Positions 16,299-25,082 of a DNA stretch of 64,000 nt are shown in pieces (positions within the stretch are counted from its first letter, which is position 1; the number at the start of each line of letters is the position of its first letter). The DNA is taken from assembly GCA_017556705.1 (NCBI GenBank), contig JAFYMG010000001.1:62001-126000 (forward strand), in the 5' to 3' direction. This stretch comes from Paludibacteraceae bacterium (GTDB lineage: Bacteria; Bacteroidota; Bacteroidia; Bacteroidales; Paludibacteraceae). The position numbers and the translations under genes were made by a program. The notes beneath the pieces were generated by a model. The model worked only from the letters and a program-made list of their open reading frames with translations, made no database searches and was not told where the DNA came from.

Positions 16299-17927
16299 AT
16301 GAAAATTAAAAATGCAATTATTGTAATCATGGCGCTTGTACTAGCAAATGTACTGGTGTATCACTTTGTGGTACGCTGGGATATGACCAGCGATAAGCGC
16401 TATAGTATCTCTTACCCTACTAAGACCTTCCTAAAAAACTTAGCTCAACCCATTGAGGTCACTATACTATTGGATGGAGAATTGAATGCAGGTTTCACTC
16501 GCCTAAAGAAAGCTACCACAGAGATGGTAGAGGAATTGGGTGTGTATGCCGGGAACGGATATCGGATAGCAGATAACGAACAGGTAAAGGTGGAAAATTA
16601 CAGGTTAGAGCCCGTAGTTATCCACGAACGCACACACAAAGGACAAACCGCACAAACAACCGTTTATCCATATGCATTAGTCACATATGGCAATCGTACA
16701 CAAATAGTACACTTGCTCCAAAACCAACGTGGTTTGAGTGGTGAAGAGAATCTTAATAATAGCATTGAGAATTTAGAATATGCCTTCGCCGAAGCCATCC
16801 GCCATTTGACGCAGACAGAAGTCGAGAAAATTGCTTTCTTGGAAGGGCATGGTGAGTTGGAGGAACAGTACGTGTATGATCTCACCCAAGCGCTAGCGCA
16901 ATACTATCAAGTGGATCGTGGAGTATTGGGTACAGAATCGGGCGTATTGGACGGCTATAAGGCAGTGATCATTGCAGACCCTCAACAACCATTTAGCGAA
17001 TCGGATAAATATATATTGGATCAATATGTGATGCAAGGTGGTAGGATATTATGGGTGGTGAATGGTGTACGCTTCTCGGAGGATTTTTTATCCTCACAAG
17101 GAACTACGCCGATTATTGCACTTGAGTTGAATATCAATGATTTACTTTTTCGCTATGGCGTACGTATCAACCATGCGCTGGTACAAGATTTACAGTGTAT
17201 GCCTGTGCCAGTAGATGTATCCAGTGATGCCTCAAATCCCAACTGGCAACCTATGCCATGGACCTATGCACCATTGTTGCTGACCTCACAAGCCTCGTCC
17301 ATCACTCGCAACGTGGCACAAGTGAGCGCAACAATGGCGAGTGCTGTAGACATAGTGGGTGGTGAAGATGGATTACGCAAAGAGGTATTATTGGCCACTT
17401 CAACCGCCAGCAAGCTGACTGCGGCACCTACCCGTGTAGATCTGAGTTTGGGAGTAGATAACGAACAGAGTTTTCAATATGCATTTATCCCTGTAGCTGT
17501 AAGTGTGGAAGGTAGTTTCTCTTCGCTATACGCATATCAATTGCCACCAGAAGAGATAATACTACATGCACCATTAATCAAACAGAGTAAAGCAACTAAA
17601 CAGATTGTGGTAGCAGCAGGTAGTGCCATACGCAACGAATGGCAACAAGGTGCTCCATTGCCTTTGGGTTATGATCGCTATACGCAAAGACAATTCGGCA
17701 ACCGCGATTTTATGGTAAACGCGGTACTCTATTTGACCGATGATCAAGGTTGGATGCAACTTAGAAAGAAAGAGTTTACCCTACGTCTTATCAATGACCA
17801 ACGTGCGCAAAAAACTCGTATTATCGCTCAAGTGGTAAGTATTTTTTTACCACTGACATTGTTGGCTGCATTAGGAGGTATCGTGGTTATTGTGAGAAAA
17901 AGATTATATGTAAAAAAAGCATTATGA
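16299..17927 (+). CDS. gldG: GldG-like ABC-transporter auxiliary protein
   Basis: 542 residues with one membrane helix at each end (residues ~5-25 and 'LPLTLLAALGGIVVIVRK' near the C-terminus) and a long extracytoplasmic ABC_transp_aux (DUF4350-like) domain between ('VTILLDGELNAGFTRLKKATTEMVEEL', positions ~50-75; 'IAFLEGHGELE'; 'PFSESDKYILDQYVMQGGRILWVV'). This is the GldG architecture. In gliding species GldG works with the permease GldF and ATPase GldA; neither is next to it here, and gliding itself cannot be inferred. Its stop overlaps the next start (ATGA). Confidence 0.82.
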   Translation: MKIKNAIIVIMALVLANVLVYHFVVRWDMTSDKRYSISYPTKTFLKNLAQPIEVTILLDGELNAGFTRLKKATTEMVEELGVYAGNGYRIADNEQVKVENYRLEPVVIHERTHKGQTAQTTVYPYALVTYGNRTQIVHLLQNQRGLSGEENLNNSIENLEYAFAEAIRHLTQTEVEKIAFLEGHGELEEQYVYDLTQALAQYYQVDRGVLGTESGVLDGYKAVIIADPQQPFSESDKYILDQYVMQGGRILWVVNGVRFSEDFLSSQGTTPIIALELNINDLLFRYGVRINHALVQDLQCMPVPVDVSSDASNPNWQPMPWTYAPLLLTSQASSITRNVAQVSATMASAVDIVGGEDGLRKEVLLATSTASKLTAAPTRVDLSLGVDNEQSFQYAFIPVAVSVEGSFSSLYAYQLPPEEIILHAPLIKQSKATKQIVVAAGSAIRNEWQQGAPLPLGYDRYTQRQFGNRDFMVNAVLYLTDDQGWMQLRKKEFTLRLINDQRAQKTRIIAQVVSIFLPLTLLAALGGIVVIVRKRLYVKKAL

Positions 17928-19432
17928 AAAAAATCAAGTACATATTGCTAGGTATAGGTATGCTACTAAGCATGGTACTACAAGCTCATGAACTCTTGCC
18001 CTATCCATTAGACACAATCAAGGGACAAGTATATTATCGTTATCCCGTGCCTCGCGGTATTGGTGTTTATCGAATAAGTGTAAATTTTGGTGTGAGTCAA
18101 GAAGCAATCCTAAAAGCCAATCCTCATCTAATGACAAGAGGAGTGCACGTGGATGAAATAATATTGGTGCCTGCTAAGATTGAAGTCACAAAGCAACAGC
18201 CCGTAATAGCAGAAACAATTATTCCATCGAATCCTCCGATTCTCAAAGATACTTTGATTGCAGATCAAAAGTTTGATTCTTTGGAAGCAAAAAACAATAT
18301 TCCGTCTCAAAGGCCACAGAGACGCAATAAGAAGGCTATCCGGGATAGCATTGCTCAAGCTATTCAAGACTCGATTCTGAAACTTGACTCGCTCAACAAT
18401 GATTCATCAATGGTAAATAGTTCTTCACACGTAATTCGCCTTGCGGTGATGTTGCCACTATATGCAGATGCTATAAAACGCGACAAAAATATAGATCGTT
18501 TCTTCGATTTTTATACAGGCACACTGTTGGCCATCAACAAAATACAACAAGAGGGACAAAAAATAGAGGTATTTACCTACGATATAGATAAAACAGCGAG
18601 AGCTACACAACTAGTCATGCAAGATAGTACGTGGCAAAAGGTAGATGCAATCATTGGTCCTGCCTATCCACAACAAGTAGCAGAAGCTGTCAAGTACGCA
18701 GCACAAGATAGCACATGGATACTAGTTCCATTCCTCCCTACCCTGCAAGAAGTAAAAAATAATCCGTATATCCTCAAATTTAACCCTTCGCCTGAGGTTG
18801 TTGCTGAGACTATGGCAGAATATTTGTCGGCATTGGGTGATAGCGTGAATTGTGTATTATTAGAAACAAAAGAGACAGAGAGGGTACCAACAAGTATTAT
18901 TCATTTGCACAAAGCATTGAAGGCGCACAAGGTTCCTACAATCACAACTACTATTCGTCAAATATATACCGACTCCATAGATAGTGTATTCGTAGCTGGA
19001 AAAGAGAATATTATAATCTTCAACACAGAGAATTACAACAATTTGCACGCATTGATACCTAATCTACTACACGCGACTCAACGTTACCACATAACGTTAT
19101 ATTCACAATACTCATGGTCACAAGAAAATATTCTACTGCCACAAATATACACATCAGCTTTCAACGAGACACTACTGGTGCCAGCGCAATATCAGACTCA
19201 TTTTAATACATATTTTGGACATCGTTTAAGTGCAACACTACCTCGCTACGACCTATTAGGATATGACCTCACCTTGCATCTCCTACACATGTTACAACAA
19301 GCATATGCTGAAGATACGGATACCCTTCCTACCGACAATGAATGGATCGGCACACTAACAACCATACAGTATAAAAAAGTGTCTGCACAAGGGGGCTTTG
19401 AAAATCAAACTGTACACGTGATTCGTAAATGA
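17924..19432 (+). CDS. Secreted LysM and periplasmic-binding-like protein
   Basis: 502 residues. After a signal peptide ('ILLGIGMLLSMVLQA') there is a LysM-type domain (~35-85: 'GVYRISVNFGVSQEAILKANPHL') that binds peptidoglycan, a charged low-complexity linker (~100-165), and a type 1 periplasmic-binding-like domain (from 'IRLAVMLPLYADAI'; 'AIIGPAYPQQVAEAVKYA'). This LysM-PBP pairing is widespread in Bacteroidota and of unknown ligand. Overlap of 4 bases with genes on both sides indicates translational coupling with gldG and the following beta-barrel gene. Confidence 0.82.
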   Translation: MKKIKYILLGIGMLLSMVLQAHELLPYPLDTIKGQVYYRYPVPRGIGVYRISVNFGVSQEAILKANPHLMTRGVHVDEIILVPAKIEVTKQQPVIAETIIPSNPPILKDTLIADQKFDSLEAKNNIPSQRPQRRNKKAIRDSIAQAIQDSILKLDSLNNDSSMVNSSSHVIRLAVMLPLYADAIKRDKNIDRFFDFYTGTLLAINKIQQEGQKIEVFTYDIDKTARATQLVMQDSTWQKVDAIIGPAYPQQVAEAVKYAAQDSTWILVPFLPTLQEVKNNPYILKFNPSPEVVAETMAEYLSALGDSVNCVLLETKETERVPTSIIHLHKALKAHKVPTITTTIRQIYTDSIDSVFVAGKENIIIFNTENYNNLHALIPNLLHATQRYHITLYSQYSWSQENILLPQIYTSAFNETLLVPAQYQTHFNTYFGHRLSATLPRYDLLGYDLTLHLLHMLQQAYAEDTDTLPTDNEWIGTLTTIQYKKVSAQGGFENQTVHVIRK

Positions 19433-20088
19433 GATACCATCGCTACATATTACTCATTTCGCTGATTGTAGTCAGCTACTCCATCGCAGCACAACCACGC
19501 CTGCGTTGGCCAGAAGTATATCTGGGTGCACATGCAGGAGCCTTGGCATCAACCATGATATTCCAACCTAGTGTTCAAGGTGCGGAATTGACCAATGTAC
19601 TGCTAGCCCCAAATGGAGGATTGGTTTTCCGCTACGCAGGCCATAGAGTATGTGCTATTCAGGTGGAATTAAATTATATGCAACGCGGTTGGAAAGAAGT
19701 ATCAGACGATGTTAATTATACACGCAGACTGGATTATATAGAAATTCCCTTGCTAATGCACTTGTATTTTGGTGGAGAACATATGCGCGGATTCTTTAAC
19801 CTCGGTCCACAGATTGGATATTGCTTCCATGATGTGGCAACAGGTTTTCCTAATCCAGAATATACTCATCAATACGTAGATATACAGAAGCCTTTTGATT
19901 GGGGATTAGCAGGCGGTTTAGGTGTATACTATCGTCATGAAAAAGTAGGATTATTTCAATTAGAAGCACGTTGCAACTATAGTTTTGGAGCTGTGTTCAA
20001 CAATAGTACAATAGACCACTTTACATTTGCCAATTCCATGAACGTAAGTCTCAATTTGGCATATATGTGGCAAATCAAAATAAAATAA
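19429..20088 (+). CDS. Outer membrane beta-barrel (porin-family, PorT-like) protein
   Basis: 219 residues. A signal peptide ('YILLISLIVVSYSIAAQ') precedes an eight-strand-type barrel: 'EVYLGAHAGALAS', 'GLVFRYAGHRVCAIQVELNYMQRGWK', 'YIEIPLLMHLYFG', 'FFNLGPQIGYCF', 'DWGLAGGLGVYYR'. The 'YIEIPLL' strand is typical of the PF13568-type outer membrane barrels. PorT, which belongs to the type IX secretion system, is in this family, but this cannot be told from a general barrel here. It overlaps the upstream gene by 4 bases. Confidence 0.8.
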   Translation: MRYHRYILLISLIVVSYSIAAQPRLRWPEVYLGAHAGALASTMIFQPSVQGAELTNVLLAPNGGLVFRYAGHRVCAIQVELNYMQRGWKEVSDDVNYTRRLDYIEIPLLMHLYFGGEHMRGFFNLGPQIGYCFHDVATGFPNPEYTHQYVDIQKPFDWGLAGGLGVYYRHEKVGLFQLEARCNYSFGAVFNNSTIDHFTFANSMNVSLNLAYMWQIKIK

Positions 20089-20113
20089 TGCAAATAAAGA
20101 AAACCTAAAATAT

Positions 20114-20881
20114 ATGGGAACTATCATTTCACTAGCAAACCAAAAAGGAGGTGTGGGCAAAACCACAACTTCTATTAATTTAGCTGCCGCTTTGGCACAA
20201 CAAGGCAAACGTGTCTTATTGGTGGATGCAGATCCACAAGCCAACACATCATCAGGCCTTGGCATTGATATTCAACAAGTAGAAAGCACTGTATATGAAT
20301 GCCTTATCAATGGTATTGATCCTACGGCTGCTATTCTGCCTACAACTACCGAGAATCTTTTTGTCATTCCTTCTCATATTGACTTAGTAGGTGCAGAAAT
20401 TGAAATGCTAAGTATGGATAATCGTGAGAATATCCTCAAAAAGATACTTCAACCATTGCGAGCAGCATACGACTATATTTTGATAGATTGTTCACCATCA
20501 CTCGGATTAATTACTATCAATGCTTTGACTGCAAGTAATAGTGTCATAATTCCTGTCCAATGCGAATTCTTCGCATTAGAGGGTATCGCTAAACTGCTCA
20601 ATACTATCAAAATCATTAAATCAAACCTCAATCCCGCTTTGCGCATTGAAGGTTTCTTGTTAACCATGTACGATGCACGTTTACGTCTATCTGCACAAGT
20701 ACACGATGAAGTGCGTCGCCACTTTGGAGATTTGGTGTTCAATACCGTAATTTCACGGAATGTACGCCTTAGCGAAGCACCTAGTCATGGAATGTCGGTC
20801 ATCGAATACGATCGTGGCAGTAAGGGTGCAAAGAACTATATTAGTTTAGCCAAAGAATTAATAAGGAGACATCAATCATGA
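20114..20881 (+). CDS. parA: Chromosome partitioning ATPase ParA
   Basis: 255 residues, the usual length for chromosomal ParA/Soj. The deviant Walker A 'NQKGGVGKTTTSINLAAALA' is at residues 8-27, Walker A' 'VLLVDADPQANTSSGLG' follows, and Walker B is 'YDYILIDCSPSLGLITINA'. It binds DNA nonspecifically with ATP and moves or separates ParB-parS complexes. Its end overlaps parB by 4 bases (ATGA). The neighbours parB, DUF5683 and mltD are the conserved Bacteroidota order. Confidence 0.96.
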   Translation: MGTIISLANQKGGVGKTTTSINLAAALAQQGKRVLLVDADPQANTSSGLGIDIQQVESTVYECLINGIDPTAAILPTTTENLFVIPSHIDLVGAEIEMLSMDNRENILKKILQPLRAAYDYILIDCSPSLGLITINALTASNSVIIPVQCEFFALEGIAKLLNTIKIIKSNLNPALRIEGFLLTMYDARLRLSAQVHDEVRRHFGDLVFNTVISRNVRLSEAPSHGMSVIEYDRGSKGAKNYISLAKELIRRHQS

Positions 20882-21702
20882 AAAAATCACTCGGTTTAGG
20901 TCGTGGATTAGATGCGCTCATCGATACCACACACATTGCAACTGCAGGTTCCTCATCTATCAGTGAGATTGCACTGAATAAGATCTATGCCAATCCCGAT
21001 CAGCCACGTCATACTTTTGATGAAGAGGCACTCAATGAGTTGGCTCAATCCATTAGCGAACATGGTGTGATATCGCCTATCACATTGCGCAAAGACGCAG
21101 ATGGTAAATATATGATTATCGCAGGTGAGCGTCGTTATCGTGCAGCCAAGATAGCTGGACTGACTACAATTCCTGCTTACATCCGTACTGCGAAAGATGA
21201 GCAAGTGATGGAGTGGGCACTTATTGAGAATATACAACGCGAGGACTTGGATGCCATCGAGATAGCTTTGGCATACCAACGCCTGATGGATGAATATAAT
21301 CTAACTCAGGAGCGTATGTCAGAGCGTGTAGGAAAGAAACGTGCCACAGTGGCAAACTACCTACGCTTATTAAAGTTACCTGCTGAAATCCAACTAGGTA
21401 TCAAAGAGAAAAAAATTGATATGGGACATGCACGGGCCATTCTTGGTTCGCCATCGCCCGAGCAACAATTGCACATCTACAAAAAGATTCTTGTACAAGG
21501 ATTATCTGTGCGCAAAGTAGAGGAATTGGTTAATGCTACTAAATCCGAAACAAAAACGAAATCAATAACCACTATATATACCCAACAACAAGAATTGTTG
21601 GCGAATGCACTCCAATTACCAGTCAAGATTACTAACAACAAATTGACAATCTCTTTCCGCAACGAAGAGGAACTAAAAGCAGTTATCAATCGATTGATTT
21701 GA
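20878..21702 (+). CDS. parB: Chromosome partitioning protein ParB
   Basis: 274 residues. An N-terminal 'LGRGLDALI' ParA-contact motif is followed by the ParB/Srx CTP-binding domain ('NPDQPRHTFDEEALNELAQSI', 'IIAGERRYRAAKIAG', 'ENIQREDL') and the HTH ('QERMSERVGKKRATVANYLRLLKLP'). The C-terminal dimer domain is visible as 'LQLPVKITNNKLTISFRNEEEL'. It binds parS and loads condensin. No parS-like 16-mer was noticed in the window, though I did not scan every base. It overlaps the next gene by 4 bases. Confidence 0.96.
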   Translation: MKKSLGLGRGLDALIDTTHIATAGSSSISEIALNKIYANPDQPRHTFDEEALNELAQSISEHGVISPITLRKDADGKYMIIAGERRYRAAKIAGLTTIPAYIRTAKDEQVMEWALIENIQREDLDAIEIALAYQRLMDEYNLTQERMSERVGKKRATVANYLRLLKLPAEIQLGIKEKKIDMGHARAILGSPSPEQQLHIYKKILVQGLSVRKVEELVNATKSETKTKSITTIYTQQQELLANALQLPVKITNNKLTISFRNEEELKAVINRLI

Positions 21703-22406
21703 TTCACTTGAAAAGACTATTCTTGTACATAGTATCCTTAGCATTAGTATCGTTTGTTTATGCGCAAACCGATATTACTGCCGTTGACACTATCCAATAC
21801 AAGAATATCAATTCTACCCCTACCTTTTCTCCAGTTATTGATATAGCAGATACTGCGACAATGACGCAAAAGGAGATTGATCGACTATTCTGGCAGCCAG
21901 ATCCAGTACGTGCCGTATGGCTAGGGGCCGTAGTACCCGGATTGGGACAAATATACAATCGTAGTTATTGGAAGGTGCCTATCGTGTATGGAGGATTCAT
22001 GGGGTGTGCCTATGCTATCACATGGACCAATGACCAATACATTGGTTATAAGAATGCTTATCGCGATATTTACTATGATATTCGTGATGGAAAAGTAAGC
22101 AATGACCCGAGCAAATCCTATATTGCTATTCTTCCTGAAGGATATACCATTGACCGTATGGGAGGTACATCTGCGTATAGAGACCGCTTGAAAGAATGGC
22201 AAAGCCGGTCACGCCGTAACCGCGATCTGGCAATTGCAGCCACTGCGATTGTATATGCACTAACATTAGTGGATGCATATGTGGATGCACAATTATTTGA
22301 CTTTGATATATCAACCGACCTGTCGCTAAATATGTATCCGAACATATACTACGATGATATACAACATCAACGTACAGCCGAAGTAAAATTAGCCATTATT
22401 TTTTAA
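21699..22406 (+). CDS. DUF5683 membrane protein
   Basis: 235 residues from TTG/ATT-type start region at 21699 (the codon is TTG on the overlapping TGA-type junction; ATG is absent, and the hydrophobic 'LFLYIVSLALVSFVYAQ' signal follows at once). The core 'DPVRAVWLGAVVPGLGQIYNRSYWKVPIVYGGF' (given by its ends AVVPGLGQIYN and WKVP) marks DUF5683, found between parB and mltD throughout Bacteroidales. A second membrane helix near 'LAIATAIVYALTLVDAYVDA' is seen. The function is unknown; the fixed position suggests a link with cell-wall growth or segregation. Confidence 0.85.
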   Translation: MIHLKRLFLYIVSLALVSFVYAQTDITAVDTIQYKNINSTPTFSPVIDIADTATMTQKEIDRLFWQPDPVRAVWLGAVVPGLGQIYNRSYWKVPIVYGGFMGCAYAITWTNDQYIGYKNAYRDIYYDIRDGKVSNDPSKSYIAILPEGYTIDRMGGTSAYRDRLKEWQSRSRRNRDLAIAATAIVYALTLVDAYVDAQLFDFDISTDLSLNMYPNIYYDDIQHQRTAEVKLAIIF

Positions 22407-22413
22407 ATCCTAT

Positions 22414-23613
22414 ATGAGACGATTATTATTTATACTGTTCATACCTATTTGTTCTCTACTCGTCGCACAAGAGATGGTTGCAGTAGACACTACCACAACC
22501 TTTTTCGATGAAGCACTCGCATGGATTGACACGACCGATTGCCAATCCGATACACTTATCACGGAGTTACCAGATTCGGTATATAAAATTCGTTTACAAG
22601 CATTGCCACTCGTTGTTGAAGTACCTTATAACGAAGTTGTTAGACGATACATATTACGCTATGTCAAGCATAGTCCTCGTCAACTAGCGGCTCTACAGCG
22701 TAAGTCAGAATACTATTTCCCTATCTTTGAGGATATCATCGCACGGCACCAACTTCCTTACGAGTTATGCTATCTCTCCATTGTGGAATCAGCTCTCAAT
22801 CCACAAGCACGTTCTCATATGGGGGCAGCTGGTTTGTGGCAGTTCATGCCCGCCACGGGCAAACGATATGGTCTAGAGGTCAACTCACTCGTTGACGAAC
22901 GCATGGATCCAATTCGCGCCACCGAAGCCGCATGCAGATACTTGAGTGATCTCTATGGTATCTTCAATGATTGGAACCTAGCTATCGCAGCATACAATTG
23001 TGGACCTGGAAATGTAAATAAAGCTATCCATCGAGCTGGTGGGAAACGCGATTTCTGGAGTATCTATCCGTTCTTACCAAAAGAAACACGTGGATATTTG
23101 CCAATCTTCATAGCAGTAGTATACGCGATGAACTATGCAGAAATGCATGGTATCTGTCCATCTGAGCCATTGCTCACAATGGCATCAGATACTATTGTCA
23201 CCAACCAACGACAACATCTCAAGCAGATAGCAGAAAATTTAGATATACCACTCAGCGAACTACGACGCCTTAACCCACAATATCCACGAGACATCATCCC
23301 TGGAAATAAAGATTATGCAATCTGTTTACCAATCGAGAAAGCAGGTGCATATATTGATAACGAACACGCCATCTTAGCATATCAAGCCGATGAACTAATT
23401 AATAATCGTAGGGCAGAGATAGAGTTACTGCAGCGTACATCCGTATATGGTGGTTACTCTATTAACGGCATCACCTACTACAAGATTAAGGAGGGCGACA
23501 CGCTGGGTGGCATTGCCCAAAAGTTTCATGTCAGTGTAAAGCAACTAAAGGCATGGAATGGACTTAAATCCGATGCCATACGCGCAGGGAAAACCCTAAA
23601 GATAGGTTCTTAA
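22414..23613 (+). CDS. mltD: Membrane-bound lytic murein transglycosylase (MltD-like) with LysM
   Basis: 399 residues. A signal peptide is followed by an SLT domain: 'YELCYLSIVESALNPQARSHMGAAGLWQFM' (catalytic Glu in 'SIVESALN', near residue 132) and 'WNLAIAAYNCGPGNVNKAIHRAGG'. A C-terminal LysM domain ('YYKIKEGDTLGGIAQKFHVS', ~350-395) binds peptidoglycan. It cleaves glycan strands to form 1,6-anhydromuramyl ends. It is the last gene of the parA-parB-DUF5683 series, 7 bases after the previous stop. Confidence 0.93.
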   Translation: MRRLLFILFIPICSLLVAQEMVAVDTTTTFFDEALAWIDTTDCQSDTLITELPDSVYKIRLQALPLVVEVPYNEVVRRYILRYVKHSPRQLAALQRKSEYYFPIFEDIIARHQLPYELCYLSIVESALNPQARSHMGAAGLWQFMPATGKRYGLEVNSLVDERMDPIRATEAACRYLSDLYGIFNDWNLAIAAYNCGPGNVNKAIHRAGGKRDFWSIYPFLPKETRGYLPIFIAVVYAMNYAEMHGICPSEPLLTMASDTIVTNQRQHLKQIAENLDIPLSELRRLNPQYPRDIIPGNKDYAICLPIEKAGAYIDNEHAILAYQADELINNRRAEIELLQRTSVYGGYSINGITYYKIKEGDTLGGIAQKFHVSVKQLKAWNGLKSDAIRAGKTLKIGS

Positions 23614-23630
23614 AAAAAATAGGGAAATAT

Positions 23631-23954
23631 ATGAAACCGACTAAAGTATATTACTCCATTGCAGAGGTGCGTCAACAAACTGACCTTCCTGCGGCGACAT
23701 TACGCTATTGGGAACAACAGTTTGAACAACTATCGCCCTACAAAGATGAACACAACAATCGCTATTATACAGAAAAGGACATTGAACTTATTAAACAGAT
23801 TAAATACATCCGCGATGAGTTGCGTATTACCCGCATCGAAGCTATTCGCAATGAATTAAAAAACGGAAATAGAAAAACAGATGTCCGTCAACAAGCAAGC
23901 GAAATTCTTAAACGAGTAAGAGCCGAACTAGCAGAAATACGTGCAAAAATATAG
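23631..23954 (+). CDS. MerR family regulator (short)
   Basis: 107 residues. An N-terminal winged HTH of MerR type ('YYSIAEVRQQTDLPAATLRYWEQQF', 'RYYTEKDIELIKQIKYI') is followed by a helix for dimerisation and no ligand-binding domain. The length fits the Bacteroidota MerR proteins that follow mltD. There is no metal-binding cysteine. It is 17 bases after mltD and likely in the same transcript. The target is unknown. Confidence 0.88.
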   Translation: MKPTKVYYSIAEVRQQTDLPAATLRYWEQQFEQLSPYKDEHNNRYYTEKDIELIKQIKYIRDELRITRIEAIRNELKNGNRKTDVRQQASEILKRVRAELAEIRAKI

Positions 23955-23969
23955 AAAAATACCAGAATG

Positions 23970-24001
23970 TTTGCAAATCGTTATTTTTTTTAGTAACTTT
24001 G
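23970..24001 (+). promoter_or_regulatory. Promoter for the FKBP lipoprotein operon
   Basis: -33 TTTG (23970-23973), a 20-base spacer, and -7 TAACTTTG (23994-24001). Confidence 0.78.
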
Positions 24002-24019
24002 CAGCGGAAAAGAATTCGC

Positions 24020-24547
24020 ATGATTCAAAATACACATAAAATATTGTATTGGGGGCTACTACTTGTAGGGTTATTGTTCATCGCTTGTCAGCCACAGCCC
24101 CAAAAAGCCAGACATTTAGGCGAAGAAAAAGAATTAGATTCAACTATGATGGCACAATTGGAATTGAATGCACACCTAGCAGAAGCTGCCGATAAAGACT
24201 GTTCAGCATATGTGCAAAACGATTCTATTGTATATGCGATGGATAGTCTTGGCTTTTGGTATGCAAAAACTATTGCTACCAATAGCGATACCATTCAGCG
24301 TGGTCAAGAATTATCCTTACATATACAAGTCAGCGAACTAAGAGGAGCATTAATCTCGGATGTAAAGCACTATCATATAGTGGGTAATGGTGAACTTCCA
24401 ACAGCTATTGCTCGTTCGATCAGGATGATGGGGGTTGGAGATCAAATGCGTATCGTTGCACCTTGGTACACCGCATACGGCGTAGAAGGAACAAGTGTTA
24501 TTAAACCATATAGTAATTTATTAATCATCCTCACAATAGAAGAATGA
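24020..24547 (+). CDS. FKBP-type peptidyl-prolyl isomerase lipoprotein (GldI-like)
   Basis: 175 residues from ATG 24020. A lipoprotein signal ends in 'LLFIACQPQPQ' (lipid-bearing Cys). The C-terminal half has FKBP features: 'LPTAIARSIRMMGVGDQMRIVAPWYTAYG' (its ends: ARSIRMMGVGDQMRI, APWYTAYG) and the closing strand 'YSNLLIILTIEE'. GldI of gliding species is such a lipoprotein. The family is weakly conserved, so the isomerase activity is unproven. It overlaps the next lipoprotein gene by 4 bases. Confidence 0.72.
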   Translation: MIQNTHKILYWGLLLVGLLFIACQPQPQKARHLGEEKELDSTMMAQLELNAHLAEAADKDCSAYVQNDSIVYAMDSLGFWYAKTIATNSDTIQRGQELSLHIQVSELRGALISDVKHYHIVGNGELPTAIARSIRMMGVGDQMRIVAPWYTAYGVEGTSVIKPYSNLLIILTIEE

Positions 24548-25077
24548 AAACAAAAATAGTGTTTATATTGCTCATAGCAGTAGTTTTTACGGCCTGCAAG
24601 AAAAACAATGTCTATTCCGAATTGCTTAAAGCAGAGCGTAATTTGATTGAAACGTATATGCAACGACAGGGAATCACTGTAGTTACAGAAGAACCTACTG
24701 AATGGAAAGAGAATCTATATTGGCAAGTTCCTGACTATGATAACTTCTATTTTCACTTGGTAGACCAAGGTGATACTACGCAAACAGAAATAGAAGCTAA
24801 AGAAATAGTATTGCTGCGTTTCAAACGATATACCTTGGATGAGTATGCAGATACATTATACAATTGGACCACACAAGATAGTCCAGAGCCTATTAAATTT
24901 CAATACATGATCAATAGCGACAACTCATGTACAGGATGGCAAATGGCGGTTAAGTATATGAAATACCCTGGAGCACAATGCAAAATCATCTGTCCAAGTA
25001 AATTGGGATTTAGCGAAGAAAATAGCAGTGTAACTCCTTATGGATATGACCTAAAAATCAAAATTAAAAGATATTAA
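24544..25077 (+). CDS. DUF4827 lipoprotein
   Basis: 177 residues. The lipoprotein signal is 'IVFILLIAVVFTACKKN' with the lipid-bearing Cys in 'TACK'. The body, with 'YSELLKAERNLIETYMQRQGI', 'YDNFYFHLVDQGD' and a C-terminal 'YGYDLKIKIKRY', matches the Bacteroidota DUF4827 group, which has an FKBP-like fold. It is coupled to the FKBP lipoprotein gene (ATGA overlap), and glmM follows 5 bases after the stop. The function is unknown. Confidence 0.8.
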   Translation: MKTKIVFILLIAVVFTACKKNNVYSELLKAERNLIETYMQRQGITVVTEEPTEWKENLYWQVPDYDNFYFHLVDQGDTTQTEIEAKEIVLLRFKRYTLDEYADTLYNWTTQDSPEPIKFQYMINSDNSCTGWQMAVKYMKYPGAQCKIICPSKLGFSEENSSVTPYGYDLKIKIKRY

Positions 25078-25082
25078 TAACC